Source: Bacteroidota bacterium
Lineage (GTDB): Bacteria > Bacteroidota > Ignavibacteria > UBA10030 > SZUA-254
Assembly (NCBI GenBank): GCA_036522515.1
Contig: DATDFQ010000015.1
Span: 62,001-126,000 of the forward strand
DNA: 64,000 nucleotides
Direction: 5' to 3'
A program made the position numbers and the translations under genes. Below are positions 33,371 through 40,740 of the stretch, one piece after another. Every line of letters begins with the position of its first letter. Position 1 is the first letter of the stretch. The notes under the pieces are model-generated. The model was given only the letters and a program-made list of their open reading frames with translations. It made no database searches and was not told where the DNA came from.

Positions 33371-33826
33371 TCAGGCTCCCGGCCGCTTCTCCGAATCGGG
33401 CGGGAGATGAAACATGTAGCTGGTCAGGAACTCCAGTTTTTCTTCGCGCTCGGTGAGCTCGCCCTGCAGCAGATCGCGAAGAGAGAGAATTCCGACGAGG
33501 GTCTCGCCGGAAACCACCGGCAGATGGCGGCAATGCGCCGCCTTCATCTTCCGGAGGCACGATTCCTCGTTCTCGGACGCGTCCGCAACCACCAGCTCCC
33601 GTGTCATGATTTCGCCCACCTGAACGGCGCCGGGATCGAGCTTTTCGGCGACGACCTTCCGGATCACGTCGCGCTCCGAGACGATTCCGACGAGCCGCTT
33701 CTCCTCGAGGACCGGTATCGCCCCGATATTCCTCTCCGCCATGCACCGCGCCGCCTCCAGCACCGAACTATCCCGCTGAACCGCGTAGACGGGCCGATCG
33801 CCGATCAAGCTTCCGATTGATGCCAT
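33371..33826 (-). CDS. Stand-alone CBS-pair protein
   Basis: A 151-residue protein with two CBS motifs (about 5-60 and 73-125). Characteristic stretches are NIGAIPVLEEKRLVGIVSERDVIRK and HCRHLPVVSGETLVGILSLRDLL. Such proteins bind adenosyl nucleotides and regulate a partner. The target is unknown, and its neighbours are a pyrimidine phosphorylase and a membrane ferredoxin. Cytoplasmic. Confidence 0.88.
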   Translation of the reverse strand: MASIGSLIGDRPVYAVQRDSSVLEAARCMAERNIGAIPVLEEKRLVGIVSERDVIRKVVAEKLDPGAVQVGEIMTRELVVADASENEESCLRKMKAAHCRHLPVVSGETLVGILSLRDLLQGELTEREEKLEFLTSYMFHLPPDSEKRPGA

Positions 33827-33887
33827 GGCCGGAATCCTTTGTTGTGGATCATCGCGAAGAAAAAGATATGAAAATATTTCTCACAAT

Positions 33888-35213
33888 TCAAGAGGGGTGC
33901 ACCCCGCGCTCATCGATCATCGCGTGGATCAGAGGCGGCGGTTTTCGCGGCGCCTCCGCGATGCCGAAGGCGCCTCTCACCCGGGACTCCACCCCGGCGA
34001 GGCTCTCCGTCCGGTCGGTATGCACCGAGGCGAGCGTCTCCCCTTTCGCGATTGGGTCGCCGACCTTCTTCCTCAGGACGATCCCCGCCCTGGGATCGAT
34101 CGGCTCGTCGATCCTCATCCTCCCTGCGCCGGCGGCGATTCCGGCCAGCCCGATTTCGAGGGCGTCGATCGAGGCGATGGCTCCCGCCTGCGGGCTCGCG
34201 ATTTCCACGATATGCCTCGACGCGGGGTAGGCCCGTTCTCCGGTGAGATAGGAGAGATCGCCGCCCTGGCGGCGCACAAGTTCATGAAACTTCGCCAGGG
34301 CGCTCCCGTCCTCAATTGCCCGGCGGCACAGCTTCCGCCCCTCCTCGACCGACGCCGCCCTGCCCCCCAGCATGACCATGGCGCCCCCGAGAAGATAGGT
34401 CACTTCCATCAGGTCCGGAACATCCGTCCCCTGCATGCAATCGACGCATTCCCTGACCTCAAGCCAGTTCCCGACCGCGTAGCCGAGAGGCTGGCTCATG
34501 TCGGTCAGATATCCGATCGTCTTTTTGCCGAACGAGGACCCGATCGAGATCAGGGTTTTGGCGAGCTCGATCGCCGCTTCATCCGTCCGCATGAAGGCGC
34601 CGCCCCCCACCTTTACATCGAGCACGAGGGAATCGATCCCTTCGGCGATCTTCTTGCTCATGATGCTCCCGGCTATCAACGGAATGCTTTCGACGGTGGC
34701 GGTGACATCCCTGAGGGCGTAGATCATCCGGTCGGCGGGCACCAGGTCGCGGGTCTGTCCGCTCATGACGACGCCGACCTCGCCGATGACAGAGCGGTAT
34801 TCTTCGAGGGAGAGGTTCGTTCTGAAGCCGGGAATCGATTCGAGCTTGTCGAGCGTCCCTCCGGTGTGCCCGAGTCCGCGCCCCGATATCATCGGGACGG
34901 GCACCCCGCACGCCGCGACCATGGGGGCAAGGATCAGGGAGACTTTGTCTCCGACCCCCCCGGTCGAGTGCTTGTCGACTTTGACGCCCGGGACGGAAGA
35001 GAGGTCGACGACCGTTCCCGAGCGCAACATGACGTCGGTCAGGATCGAGGTCTCTTCAAATTGCATTCCGCGGAAGTAAACGGCCATGAGGAAGGAGGAC
35101 ATCTGATACTCCTTCACGCTGCCGTCCAGGTAGCCCCGGATCAGAAACTCCAGTTCCCCCCGCGACAACGCGGCTCCGTCGCGCTTTTTCCTGATGAGCT
35201 CTACGGGATTCAG
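33888..35213 (-). CDS. deoA: Thymidine/pyrimidine-nucleoside phosphorylase, likely CTG start
   Basis: Body signatures are KVDKHSTGGVGDKVSLILAP, the GRGLGHTGGTLDKLESIPG phosphate-binding region and SGQTRDLVPADR. It phosphorolyses pyrimidine nucleosides to base plus (deoxy)ribose-1-phosphate. The first standard start, a TTG at 35168, would remove the family N-terminus. The frame upstream encodes NPVELIRKKRDGAAL, which matches the usual N-terminal helix, back to a CTG at 35213 that follows the previous stop by one base and has GAGG six bases before it. I take that CTG as the start (441 aa). The TTG start is the conservative alternative. Confidence 0.9.
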   Translation of the reverse strand: MNPVELIRKKRDGAALSRGELEFLIRGYLDGSVKEYQMSSFLMAVYFRGMQFEETSILTDVMLRSGTVVDLSSVPGVKVDKHSTGGVGDKVSLILAPMVAACGVPVPMISGRGLGHTGGTLDKLESIPGFRTNLSLEEYRSVIGEVGVVMSGQTRDLVPADRMIYALRDVTATVESIPLIAGSIMSKKIAEGIDSLVLDVKVGGGAFMRTDEAAIELAKTLISIGSSFGKKTIGYLTDMSQPLGYAVGNWLEVRECVDCMQGTDVPDLMEVTYLLGGAMVMLGGRAASVEEGRKLCRRAIEDGSALAKFHELVRRQGGDLSYLTGERAYPASRHIVEIASPQAGAIASIDALEIGLAGIAAGAGRMRIDEPIDPRAGIVLRKKVGDPIAKGETLASVHTDRTESLAGVESRVRGAFGIAEAPRKPPPLIHAMIDERGVHPS

Positions 35214-35214
35214 T

Positions 35215-35403
35215 TCACGCCTCGACCTTCACCACGAATTTTCTCCTGCAACGGTTGCACTGCAGCTCGACCGTCACCCAATTGTTGCGCTCATAGTACG
35301 AGATCTCCGCGAGCTCGCCGTCGCATTCGCTGATGATGCAACGCTTGAGGTCGAGCCTGTAGGCCCGGCCCCCCGGATCGTCTCTGTGGGAAGCGTCTTT
35401 CAT
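35215..35403 (-). CDS. Small zinc-ribbon-like protein, 62 aa
   Basis: Starts at ATG 35403, overlapping the NUDIX stop by four bases; the longer open frame upstream is a NUDIX shadow. Two cysteine pairs, C22/C27 (RCIISEC) and C49/C52 (QCNRCRRK), suggest one zinc site. The C-terminus is basic and hydrophobic (RKFVVKVEA). No family recognised. It ends one base before the phosphorylase CTG, so translation of the two is probably coupled. Confidence 0.68.
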   Translation of the reverse strand: MKDASHRDDPGGRAYRLDLKRCIISECDGELAEISYYERNNWVTVELQCNRCRRKFVVKVEA

Positions 35404-35939
35404 TTCCCGACCAGCCGTTCCGTGAGGAGAATGCCGCAGATCGTCTTGGCGTCCTTGATCTCTCCCCGTCCGATCATGTCGATCGCCTCCCCGAGAGGCA
35501 ACACCTTCATCGTCATCGTCTCCTCGCCTTCCTCCAGTCTTCGCTCGTCGGGGCCGCCTGCAAGGCCCCGCGCAAGGAACAGGTGCAACACCTCGCTGCA
35601 AAACCCGGGGCTCGTGTAGATCGATGTCAGCTTTTCCCACTCGGAGGCGCGATAGCCGGTTTCCTCCCCGAGCTCGCGCTGCGCGCAATGGAGCGGCTCC
35701 TCGCCCTTGTTCAGCTTGCCCGCGGGCAGCTCCCAGATGAATTCGTCGAACGGGTACCGGTGTTGGTTCACAAGGATGATCCGCCGGTCGGGAAAGAGCG
35801 CCAGAGCCACCGCGCCCCCTGAGTGTTCGGCAACCTCCCGGACGGATTTCCTCCCGGAGGAATACTCAACATCATCCACGATGATGTTGAAGACCCTCCC
35901 GTCGTACACTCTAGTGCGTTTGAGGAGCTTGAGCTTCAT
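35400..35939 (-). CDS. NUDIX hydrolase, ADP-ribose pyrophosphatase-like
   Basis: A 179-residue protein. The Nudix box is complete: G74, E80, R88-E89, E92-E93, G95 in GKLNKGEEPLHCAQRELGEE. The upstream WELPAG element and the FCSEVLHLFLARGL region match ADP-ribose pyrophosphatases (NudF type). It would hydrolyse ADP-ribose to AMP and ribose-5-phosphate, a step that fits the ribose-phosphate chemistry of its neighbours pyrE and the nucleoside phosphorylase. Its start lies 29 bases inside the 3' end of the mscS-like gene. Confidence 0.9.
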   Translation of the reverse strand: MKLKLLKRTRVYDGRVFNIIVDDVEYSSGRKSVREVAEHSGGAVALALFPDRRIILVNQHRYPFDEFIWELPAGKLNKGEEPLHCAQRELGEETGYRASEWEKLTSIYTSPGFCSEVLHLFLARGLAGGPDERRLEEGEETMTMKVLPLGEAIDMIGRGEIKDAKTICGILLTERLVGK

Positions 35940-36999
35940 GGGGATCGATCACCTGAATGAGACGCCGCGGGACCGGGAGTTCGATCCCCTCCTTCGCGAA
36001 GGAGGCGAGAATCTGCTCCCGAAGCCCCGTTTCAATTTCGAATCTCTTCCGGAAACTAAATGTCGTACAGATCAGCCGCATCTGGATGCCCGACTCGCCC
36101 GAGCCCATGACGACGACCCTCGGCGGCGGTTCTTGCTGAATGTCGCTCCGGCCGGCGGCCAGGGCGGTGAGGATCTCCCGCACCCGCTCCGGACCCGTCG
36201 AGGGCGAAACCGTCACATCGACGGTGACGGTCATGGCGCTGTCGGGGAAGGAATAATTGATGATCCGGCTTTTGATCAGTTCGCCGTTCGGGATGATCAT
36301 GAGGTTCCGCTCGGGATTGAGCATGCGCGTGCTCCGCAGGCCGATCTGGTGGACGTCTCCCTCTTCTCCGGTGGGAAGCTTGATGTGGTCGCCGATCCGG
36401 AAGGGTTGATCGATGAGGATCACGAACCCGGCGATCATGTTCGCGATCGTTTCCTGGGCCGCAAGCGCGACCGCCAGCGATCCCACACCGAGGGAGACGA
36501 AAAGGCTCCCCATGTTCACGCCGAAGTGGTCGAGGAGGATCATCCCGGCGATGAGGAACAGGACGATGTTCACGATCTTGGCGGTGAGGGGAGCCACCGA
36601 CGGAACGATTTCGCTGTGGGTCTTGGCGGCGACGTCCTCGAGGTACCAATCGAAGCTCGCGCGGATAATCCTGCTCACGAGCCTCGTCAGGATCACCACC
36701 AAAAACACGAACAGCGCGATTTCGACGTAGTCGAGTATCTGGTGGCGGGTGACATTCTCCGCGTTGAGCCCCTGGCGAACCTCCCGGATGGCGATATAGA
36801 CCCCGGCGATCAGGGAGAGCATCGCAAGCCGTTTGCGGACAAGCTCGAGCAGCTTGTCGTCGAGCGTCGTCCTTGTCGTGCCGCTGAGGCGCCGGGCAAG
36901 CCGCCCCCAGATCAGTTCGACGAGCTTGCCGACCAATCCCGCGGCGGCGATGATGAGCCCCGCGAAGATGAGATGTTTGACGAAGAGGTCTTCGAGCAT
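35911..36999 (-). CDS. MscS-family mechanosensitive ion channel
   Basis: A 362-residue membrane protein. The first helices are about 8-28, 60-78 and 88-110. The pore-lining TM3 region reads GVGSLAVALAAQETIANMIAGF, followed by the beta domain FRIGDHIKLPTGEEGDVHQIGLRSTRM, and the cytoplasmic cage follows. It opens under membrane tension to release solutes. The gene lies 13 bases after pyrE, and its 3' end overlaps the NUDIX start by 29 bases. Confidence 0.93.
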   Translation of the reverse strand: MLEDLFVKHLIFAGLIIAAAGLVGKLVELIWGRLARRLSGTTRTTLDDKLLELVRKRLAMLSLIAGVYIAIREVRQGLNAENVTRHQILDYVEIALFVFLVVILTRLVSRIIRASFDWYLEDVAAKTHSEIVPSVAPLTAKIVNIVLFLIAGMILLDHFGVNMGSLFVSLGVGSLAVALAAQETIANMIAGFVILIDQPFRIGDHIKLPTGEEGDVHQIGLRSTRMLNPERNLMIIPNGELIKSRIINYSFPDSAMTVTVDVTVSPSTGPERVREILTALAAGRSDIQQEPPPRVVVMGSGESGIQMRLICTTFSFRKRFEIETGLREQILASFAKEGIELPVPRRLIQVIDPHEAQAPQTH

Positions 37000-37011
37000 G
37001 AGTTCAGCCGA

Positions 37012-37596
37012 TCATCGGAGATCCGCCACGCCCTCGCGGCTTCCCGGTTTTTGCGCCGGAAGTCCGGCCGCGCAGAGGGGGCATTCGCCCGGAGGGTAGG
37101 TCTTGACGTCGAGGGTGACGACCGCGAAGAATTCTTCGAAACCGGCTTTTCCGCCGCTCCGGTCGACGATCGCCCCGATGCCCAGAACCGTGCCGCCGGC
37201 GTTCCGGACGATCGCCAGAATCTCGTGCACCGATCCGCCGGTCGTGATGACATCTTCACACACCAGGACGCGCTCTCCCGGAAGAATCTCGAACCCGCGG
37301 CGCAGAACGAGCGCGCCCTGCCGCCGCTCCGCGAAGATCGTGCGCGCCCCGAGCTGGCGCCCGACTTCCTGGCCCACGACGATTCCTCCGAGCGCGGGGG
37401 AGATCACCACATCCACCCGCTTCTCCTTGTACCGGCGGGCGATTTCACCGCAAAGGCGCGCGGCGTGAGCCGGATACTGGAGAATCCTGGCGCATTGGAT
37501 GTAAGAGGGACTGTGCAATCCGGACGTCAGGACAAAGTGCCCCTCCAGGAGGGCATCGGTTTCCCGGAACAGCGAGGTGATCTCTTCTTTCGTCAT
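37012..37596 (-). CDS. pyrE: Orotate phosphoribosyltransferase
   Basis: A 194-residue protein. The PRPP-binding loop is VLVCEDVITTGGSVHE. The N-terminal GHFVLTSGLHSPSYIQCARI and VDVVISPALGGIVVGQEV match PyrE, especially the longer thermophile-type variants with a C-terminal CPLC motif (GECPLCAAGLP), which may bind metal. It forms OMP from orotate and PRPP. Part of the murI operon. Confidence 0.93.
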   Translation of the reverse strand: MTKEEITSLFRETDALLEGHFVLTSGLHSPSYIQCARILQYPAHAARLCGEIARRYKEKRVDVVISPALGGIVVGQEVGRQLGARTIFAERRQGALVLRRGFEILPGERVLVCEDVITTGGSVHEILAIVRNAGGTVLGIGAIVDRSGGKAGFEEFFAVVTLDVKTYPPGECPLCAAGLPAQKPGSREGVADLR

Positions 37597-37633
37597 CCCT
37601 TCGGCGAGAGGTACCCGGGGGCGGTCGAGCTAC

Positions 37634-37909
37634 TCACAGGCTGTCGATTTGGGTAGCGAGGTCGAAATCCTTCGTCGTGAGCCCCCCGGCGCTATGGGTG
37701 GAAAGAGCCAGTGTGATCCTGTTCCACCGGATATCGATGTCGGGATGATGGTTCGCCCGTTCCGCCAGAAGCGAGACTGAGTTGACGAAGCCGATCGCAT
37801 GAACGAAATCCTTCATTTCCCAGGTCTTCCGGATTTCGGATCCGACGAGCTTCCACCCTTTCATCCCGGCGAGCTTCTTCGCGATTTGGTTCTTGGCAAG
37901 CAGCGGCAT
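37634..37909 (-). CDS. phhB: Pterin-4a-carbinolamine dehydratase
   Basis: A 91-residue protein of typical PCD length. The active-site histidines H54, H55 (RANHHPDIDI) and H72 (LSTHSAGGLT) are present. It dehydrates 4a-hydroxytetrahydropterin in recycling of pterin cofactors, and family members also act in folate-related or molybdopterin contexts. No aromatic amino acid hydroxylase is in the window. It directly follows the CADD-like gene (51-base gap) on the same strand, hinting at a shared pterin or folate theme. Confidence 0.93.
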   Translation of the reverse strand: MPLLAKNQIAKKLAGMKGWKLVGSEIRKTWEMKDFVHAIGFVNSVSLLAERANHHPDIDIRWNRITLALSTHSAGGLTTKDFDLATQIDSL

Positions 37910-37960
37910 GGTTCCTCCGGATTATCGGTTCATGGATTCATGGCGACGGCGGGCGCTGTC

Positions 37961-38650
37961 TCACCGTCCTTGTGGCGAGACGAACTCCCGCTCGACGCCG
38001 TCGAGCAGTTTCAGCATGGCCCGGGCGGATGTCCGGGCTGCCTCGACACAGGAGCGCCTCTCTTCCGGGTCGAGCGCCCCGTTCGCGAGAATCTCCCGCT
38101 CCGATTGCGAATGGTGCACGTCGGCTTCCTGGTGCACCGTGAAAAATGAGAGCGCTTCGGGATCGGTGATCCCGTAAAACCGCTTCAGGCCGTCGATCTT
38201 CACTCCGGCCACCTCCGGGATCTGCGATTCGTACGCGTAGAGCGCCGAAACTCCTTCGAGGGAGGAAGCGTCGCGCGTGAGGGAACGCATCGTATCAAGG
38301 GCCTCTCTGGTTTCGGGAAGCAACCTGGTCTGCGCCGCCTCTTTGTCTGATATTCCCAGCGAGCGGGCGAACCGCATCCAGAGATCGGGATGATTTCCGG
38401 GCCCCCGTTCTTCTTCGATGAGATTCTCAAGGAGCACCTGCCGCACGGAGAGATCCGGCGTGTTCGCGTGTGTGGCGCTCAGGTATGTGGGGAACGCCTG
38501 CACGAAATGATGGTATTGCGCGGCATAACCCTTGAGCGCCTCCCGGCTCAGCTTGCCCATGGTCCATGTTTGGTAAAAGGGGTGCCGGAGCATTTTGTTC
38601 TGGTCAATGGCGTCGTCCAGCTCGCGCAAGAAGCGATCGACTTCGGTCAT
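37961..38650 (-). CDS. CADD-family protein, candidate self-sacrificing p-aminobenzoate synthase
   Basis: A 229-residue all-helical protein of the heme-oxygenase-like TenA/PqqC superfamily, CADD branch. Compared from memory with chlamydial CADD, all six dimetal ligands are present with a constant offset of one: E80, H87, E141, H173, D177, H180. The sacrificial tyrosine (CADD Tyr27) is Y26 in HPFYQTW and the lysine (CADD Lys152) is K151 in GVKIDGL. Another active-site tyrosine, CADD Tyr170, is F169 here. CADD makes p-aminobenzoate from its own tyrosine using O2, which replaces PabABC for folate. The following gene is a pterin carbinolamine dehydratase. Function is inferred. Confidence 0.87.
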   Translation of the reverse strand: MTEVDRFLRELDDAIDQNKMLRHPFYQTWTMGKLSREALKGYAAQYHHFVQAFPTYLSATHANTPDLSVRQVLLENLIEEERGPGNHPDLWMRFARSLGISDKEAAQTRLLPETREALDTMRSLTRDASSLEGVSALYAYESQIPEVAGVKIDGLKRFYGITDPEALSFFTVHQEADVHHSQSEREILANGALDPEERRSCVEAARTSARAMLKLLDGVEREFVSPQGR

Positions 38651-38683
38651 GGAATCTCCTTTGATGGTTGTGTGATGGTCCGG

Positions 38684-39499
38684 TTAAAATCCTTCCGCCT
38701 TCCGCACCCGGCCCAATTTTTGTCCGAGAAACATCTCCCCCACCTCGGTAAACTTGTAGGGGATATCGCTCACATAAAACTGAACGTTGGCCTTCTGATC
38801 GCTCGGGTTCCGCAATCCGAGCTCCGTCAACGTCTGCGCGACCTCCAGAGCCGTCGCCTCGCCGGAGTCGATCAGGCTCACCGCCCCGTCGAACACGCCG
38901 GCGATCACGTCCCTCAGGATCGGATAATGCGTGCAACCGAGGACAAGGGTGTCGATCTTCTGAAGCCCGAGCGGGAACAGGTACTCGCGCGCGATCAATT
39001 CGGTGGCCTTCTGCGCTATCCACCCTTCTTCCGCCAGAGGGACGAACAGCGGACACGCCTGGCCGACGACCGTGGCTGACGGATCGAGTTGCCGGATTGC
39101 GTTGGAGTACGCGTTGCTGGCAATCGTGCCGATCGTCGCGATCACGCCGATCCGCTTGTTCCTCGTCGCCGCCACCGCCGCCCTCGCGCCCGGCGCGATC
39201 ACCCCGGCGACGTGGACTTTCGAATGCTTCTGCACGACATCCAGCGCGACGGAGGAGACGGTGTTACAGGCGACCACGATCATCTTGACGTCGTGTCGGA
39301 CGAGAAAATCCGTATCCTGGGCGGCATATTCACGGACAACCTGGGCGGATTTCGATCCGTAAGGAACCCGCGCGGTGTCTCCGAAGTAGACGATATTTTC
39401 GTGCGGCAGCCGGCGCATGAGCGCTTTCACGACCGTCAGGCCTCCGATCCCTGAATCAAAGACGCCGATCGGCTTGGCCTGCTGGGACTGGTCGCTCAT
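38684..39499 (-). CDS. murI: Glutamate racemase
   Basis: A 271-residue protein. The two catalytic cysteines are C78 in VVACNTVSS and C189 in LGCTHYPIL. GVFDSGIGGLTV and FGDTARVPYGSKS complete the active site. It makes D-glutamate for peptidoglycan, so the organism has a cell wall. First gene of a ten-gene minus-strand operon. Two promoter-like sites precede it, the nearer of which would leave only about five untranslated bases. Confidence 0.95.
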   Translation of the reverse strand: MSDQSQQAKPIGVFDSGIGGLTVVKALMRRLPHENIVYFGDTARVPYGSKSAQVVREYAAQDTDFLVRHDVKMIVVACNTVSSVALDVVQKHSKVHVAGVIAPGARAAVAATRNKRIGVIATIGTIASNAYSNAIRQLDPSATVVGQACPLFVPLAEEGWIAQKATELIAREYLFPLGLQKIDTLVLGCTHYPILRDVIAGVFDGAVSLIDSGEATALEVAQTLTELGLRNPSDQKANVQFYVSDIPYKFTEVGEMFLGQKLGRVRKAEGF

Positions 39500-39510
39500 A
39501 CGCTAAAATA

Positions 39511-39539
39511 AATATAGGAAAAGGGTCGTGGATTCACAA
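39511..39539 (-). promoter_or_regulatory. Predicted proximal promoter (P2) of murI operon
   Basis: On the minus strand TTGTGA (39539-39534), 17-base spacer, TATATT (39516-39511). The start point would fall near 39504, only about five bases before the murI ATG (39499), with no room for a ribosome-binding site. Confidence 0.45.
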
Positions 39540-39554
39540 GCCGGAGATCAGGCA

Positions 39555-39583
39555 AACATACTCAAATCCCCACGGCATGTCAA
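39555..39583 (-). promoter_or_regulatory. Predicted distal promoter (P1) of murI operon
   Basis: On the minus strand TTGACA (39583-39578), 17-base spacer, TATGTT (39560-39555). It has the better -35 box of the two sites and would give a leader of about 50 bases. Confidence 0.5.
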
Positions 39584-39610
39584 GCCAGCGGAGGGCGGTA
39601 GCCGAACGAA

Positions 39611-39672
39611 CGCAGGCTAAAGCCTGCGCCTACCGAGCCCGAGGCATCGGTAGGCGCGACCTTCAGGTCGCG
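39611..39672. repeat. Hairpin repeat family 3, copy a
   Basis: Two back-to-back hairpins: CGCAGGCTAAAGCCTGCG and CGCGACCTTCAGGTCGCG, linked by CCTACCGAGCCCGAGGCATCG. The last ten bases contain the stop codon and final codons of the methyltransferase gene. The same element, in three hairpins, is at 61155-61254. Confidence 0.88.
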
Positions 39673-40460
39673 TGATCTTCCCCCGTTTCGGGCACCCTCG
39701 CCACGATCAAGAAATTCTGATGGAACGGGAAGAGAACCAGGCTCGCCACCCGCTCCGCGGCGTTGTAGGCCTTTACCGACAGAGAGGAATTCATGAGCGG
39801 CGAGCGGATGCCGCTCAGCAGGTTGCGGGGAAGCCAGCCGTACCGGGTTACTGATAGAACCTCCAACCCCGCCTCGCTCCAGAGCGCCCTGATCTCCTTC
39901 GTTGTGAAACGGAACCGGTGAGTGAACTTCGACCGCGTAAGATGACGGGTGAGGAATTCTATCCAGCTGCGCCGGTTAGGGAAGTGCGCGCACAAAAACA
40001 CCCCTCCCGGCCTTAGGATGCGCCGGATCTCACGAAGGCTCGCGCTCTCTTCGCCCCCGGTTTCCCGAACATGCTCGAGGACGCCCATGCTCACCACCGA
40101 TCCGAACTCTCCCGAGGCAAACGGGAGGGTCCGGGGGTCTTTCTCTGTTCCACTCACGAATTCAAAGCGGCCGCCGGGATCGCCGATCAGGCGGGGAGCC
40201 CCCAGGAAGGAAAACCCCGTCACCCGGTATCCCGCCTTGAGAAGGAAATACGAGAAATGGCCGTTCCCGCACCCCCAATCGAGGACCTTCTCCCCCCGCG
40301 GCAGGTGTGCGAGCGCGGCCTCATAGACGATCGTGTACTGGCCGGAGGTGACACGGTTTCCGAATACCTCGAGGTTGAGCGCGCCGTCTTTCCAGCGGAA
40401 GGCGATAAGGTCTCCGGCTACCTCATCGAGAAGTACTTCCTGTGGCGGATTTAATTCCAT
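39663..40460 (-). CDS. Class I SAM-dependent methyltransferase
   Basis: A 265-residue protein. Motif I is VLDWGCGNGHFSYFLLKAG. Post-motif and motif II areas are GSVVSMGVLEHVRETGG and ILRPGGVFLCAHFPNRRSW, the pattern of UbiE/Methyltransf_11-type enzymes acting on small molecules or lipids. The substrate is unknown. The final codons and stop (DHAT) lie inside hairpin repeat family 3, so the original C-terminus may have been replaced. The predicted promoter places the transcript start at the ATG itself. Confidence 0.84.
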   Translation of the reverse strand: MELNPPQEVLLDEVAGDLIAFRWKDGALNLEVFGNRVTSGQYTIVYEAALAHLPRGEKVLDWGCGNGHFSYFLLKAGYRVTGFSFLGAPRLIGDPGGRFEFVSGTEKDPRTLPFASGEFGSVVSMGVLEHVRETGGEESASLREIRRILRPGGVFLCAHFPNRRSWIEFLTRHLTRSKFTHRFRFTTKEIRALWSEAGLEVLSVTRYGWLPRNLLSGIRSPLMNSSLSVKAYNAAERVASLVLFPFHQNFLIVARVPETGEDHAT

Positions 40461-40465
40461 GGTCC

Positions 40466-40494
40466 ATCATACCTAAAAACGCAAACGCAGTCAA
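40466..40494 (-). promoter_or_regulatory. Predicted promoter of methyltransferase gene, leaderless arrangement
   Basis: On the minus strand TTGACT (40494-40489), 17-base spacer, TATGAT (40471-40466). Only five bases separate the -10 box from the ATG at 40460, so the first transcribed base should be at or very near the A of the start codon. Confidence 0.55.
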
Positions 40495-40534
40495 GCCGCC
40501 TGCCCTGCGGGTCGGGTCTCAATTTGGCGGAACA

Positions 40535-40613
40535 TGTCATCCTGAGGGAGCGTAGCGACCGAAGGATCTCCTCCTTCCGATCTGCGAGATCCTTCGCTTC
40601 GCTCAGGATGACA
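40535..40613. repeat. Intergenic hairpin repeat, family 1, copy e
   Basis: TGTCATCCTGAGGGAGCG left arm and GCTCAGGATGACA right arm. Its left flank is GTCTCAATTTGGCGGAA, the same end sequence that opens repeat family 2 copies A and B. It lies between two divergent genes. Confidence 0.9.
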
Positions 40614-40649
40614 ATATAAGGCGATACCTCCCGTCGAAGGGTGCCAATC

Positions 40650-40678
40650 TTGAGACTCTCGAAAACATTTTGTATCTT
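40650..40678 (+). promoter_or_regulatory. Predicted promoter for the 40741-45890 operon
   Basis: TTGAGA (40650-40655), 17-base spacer, TATCTT (40673-40678), about 60 bases before the GTG start of the first gene. Confidence 0.55.
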
Positions 40679-40740
40679 TATCACCCCCCGGGGTACCCGG
40701 CCCGGACCAAGAGCTCAGCTTCTCTGAAAGGCATGCACGA

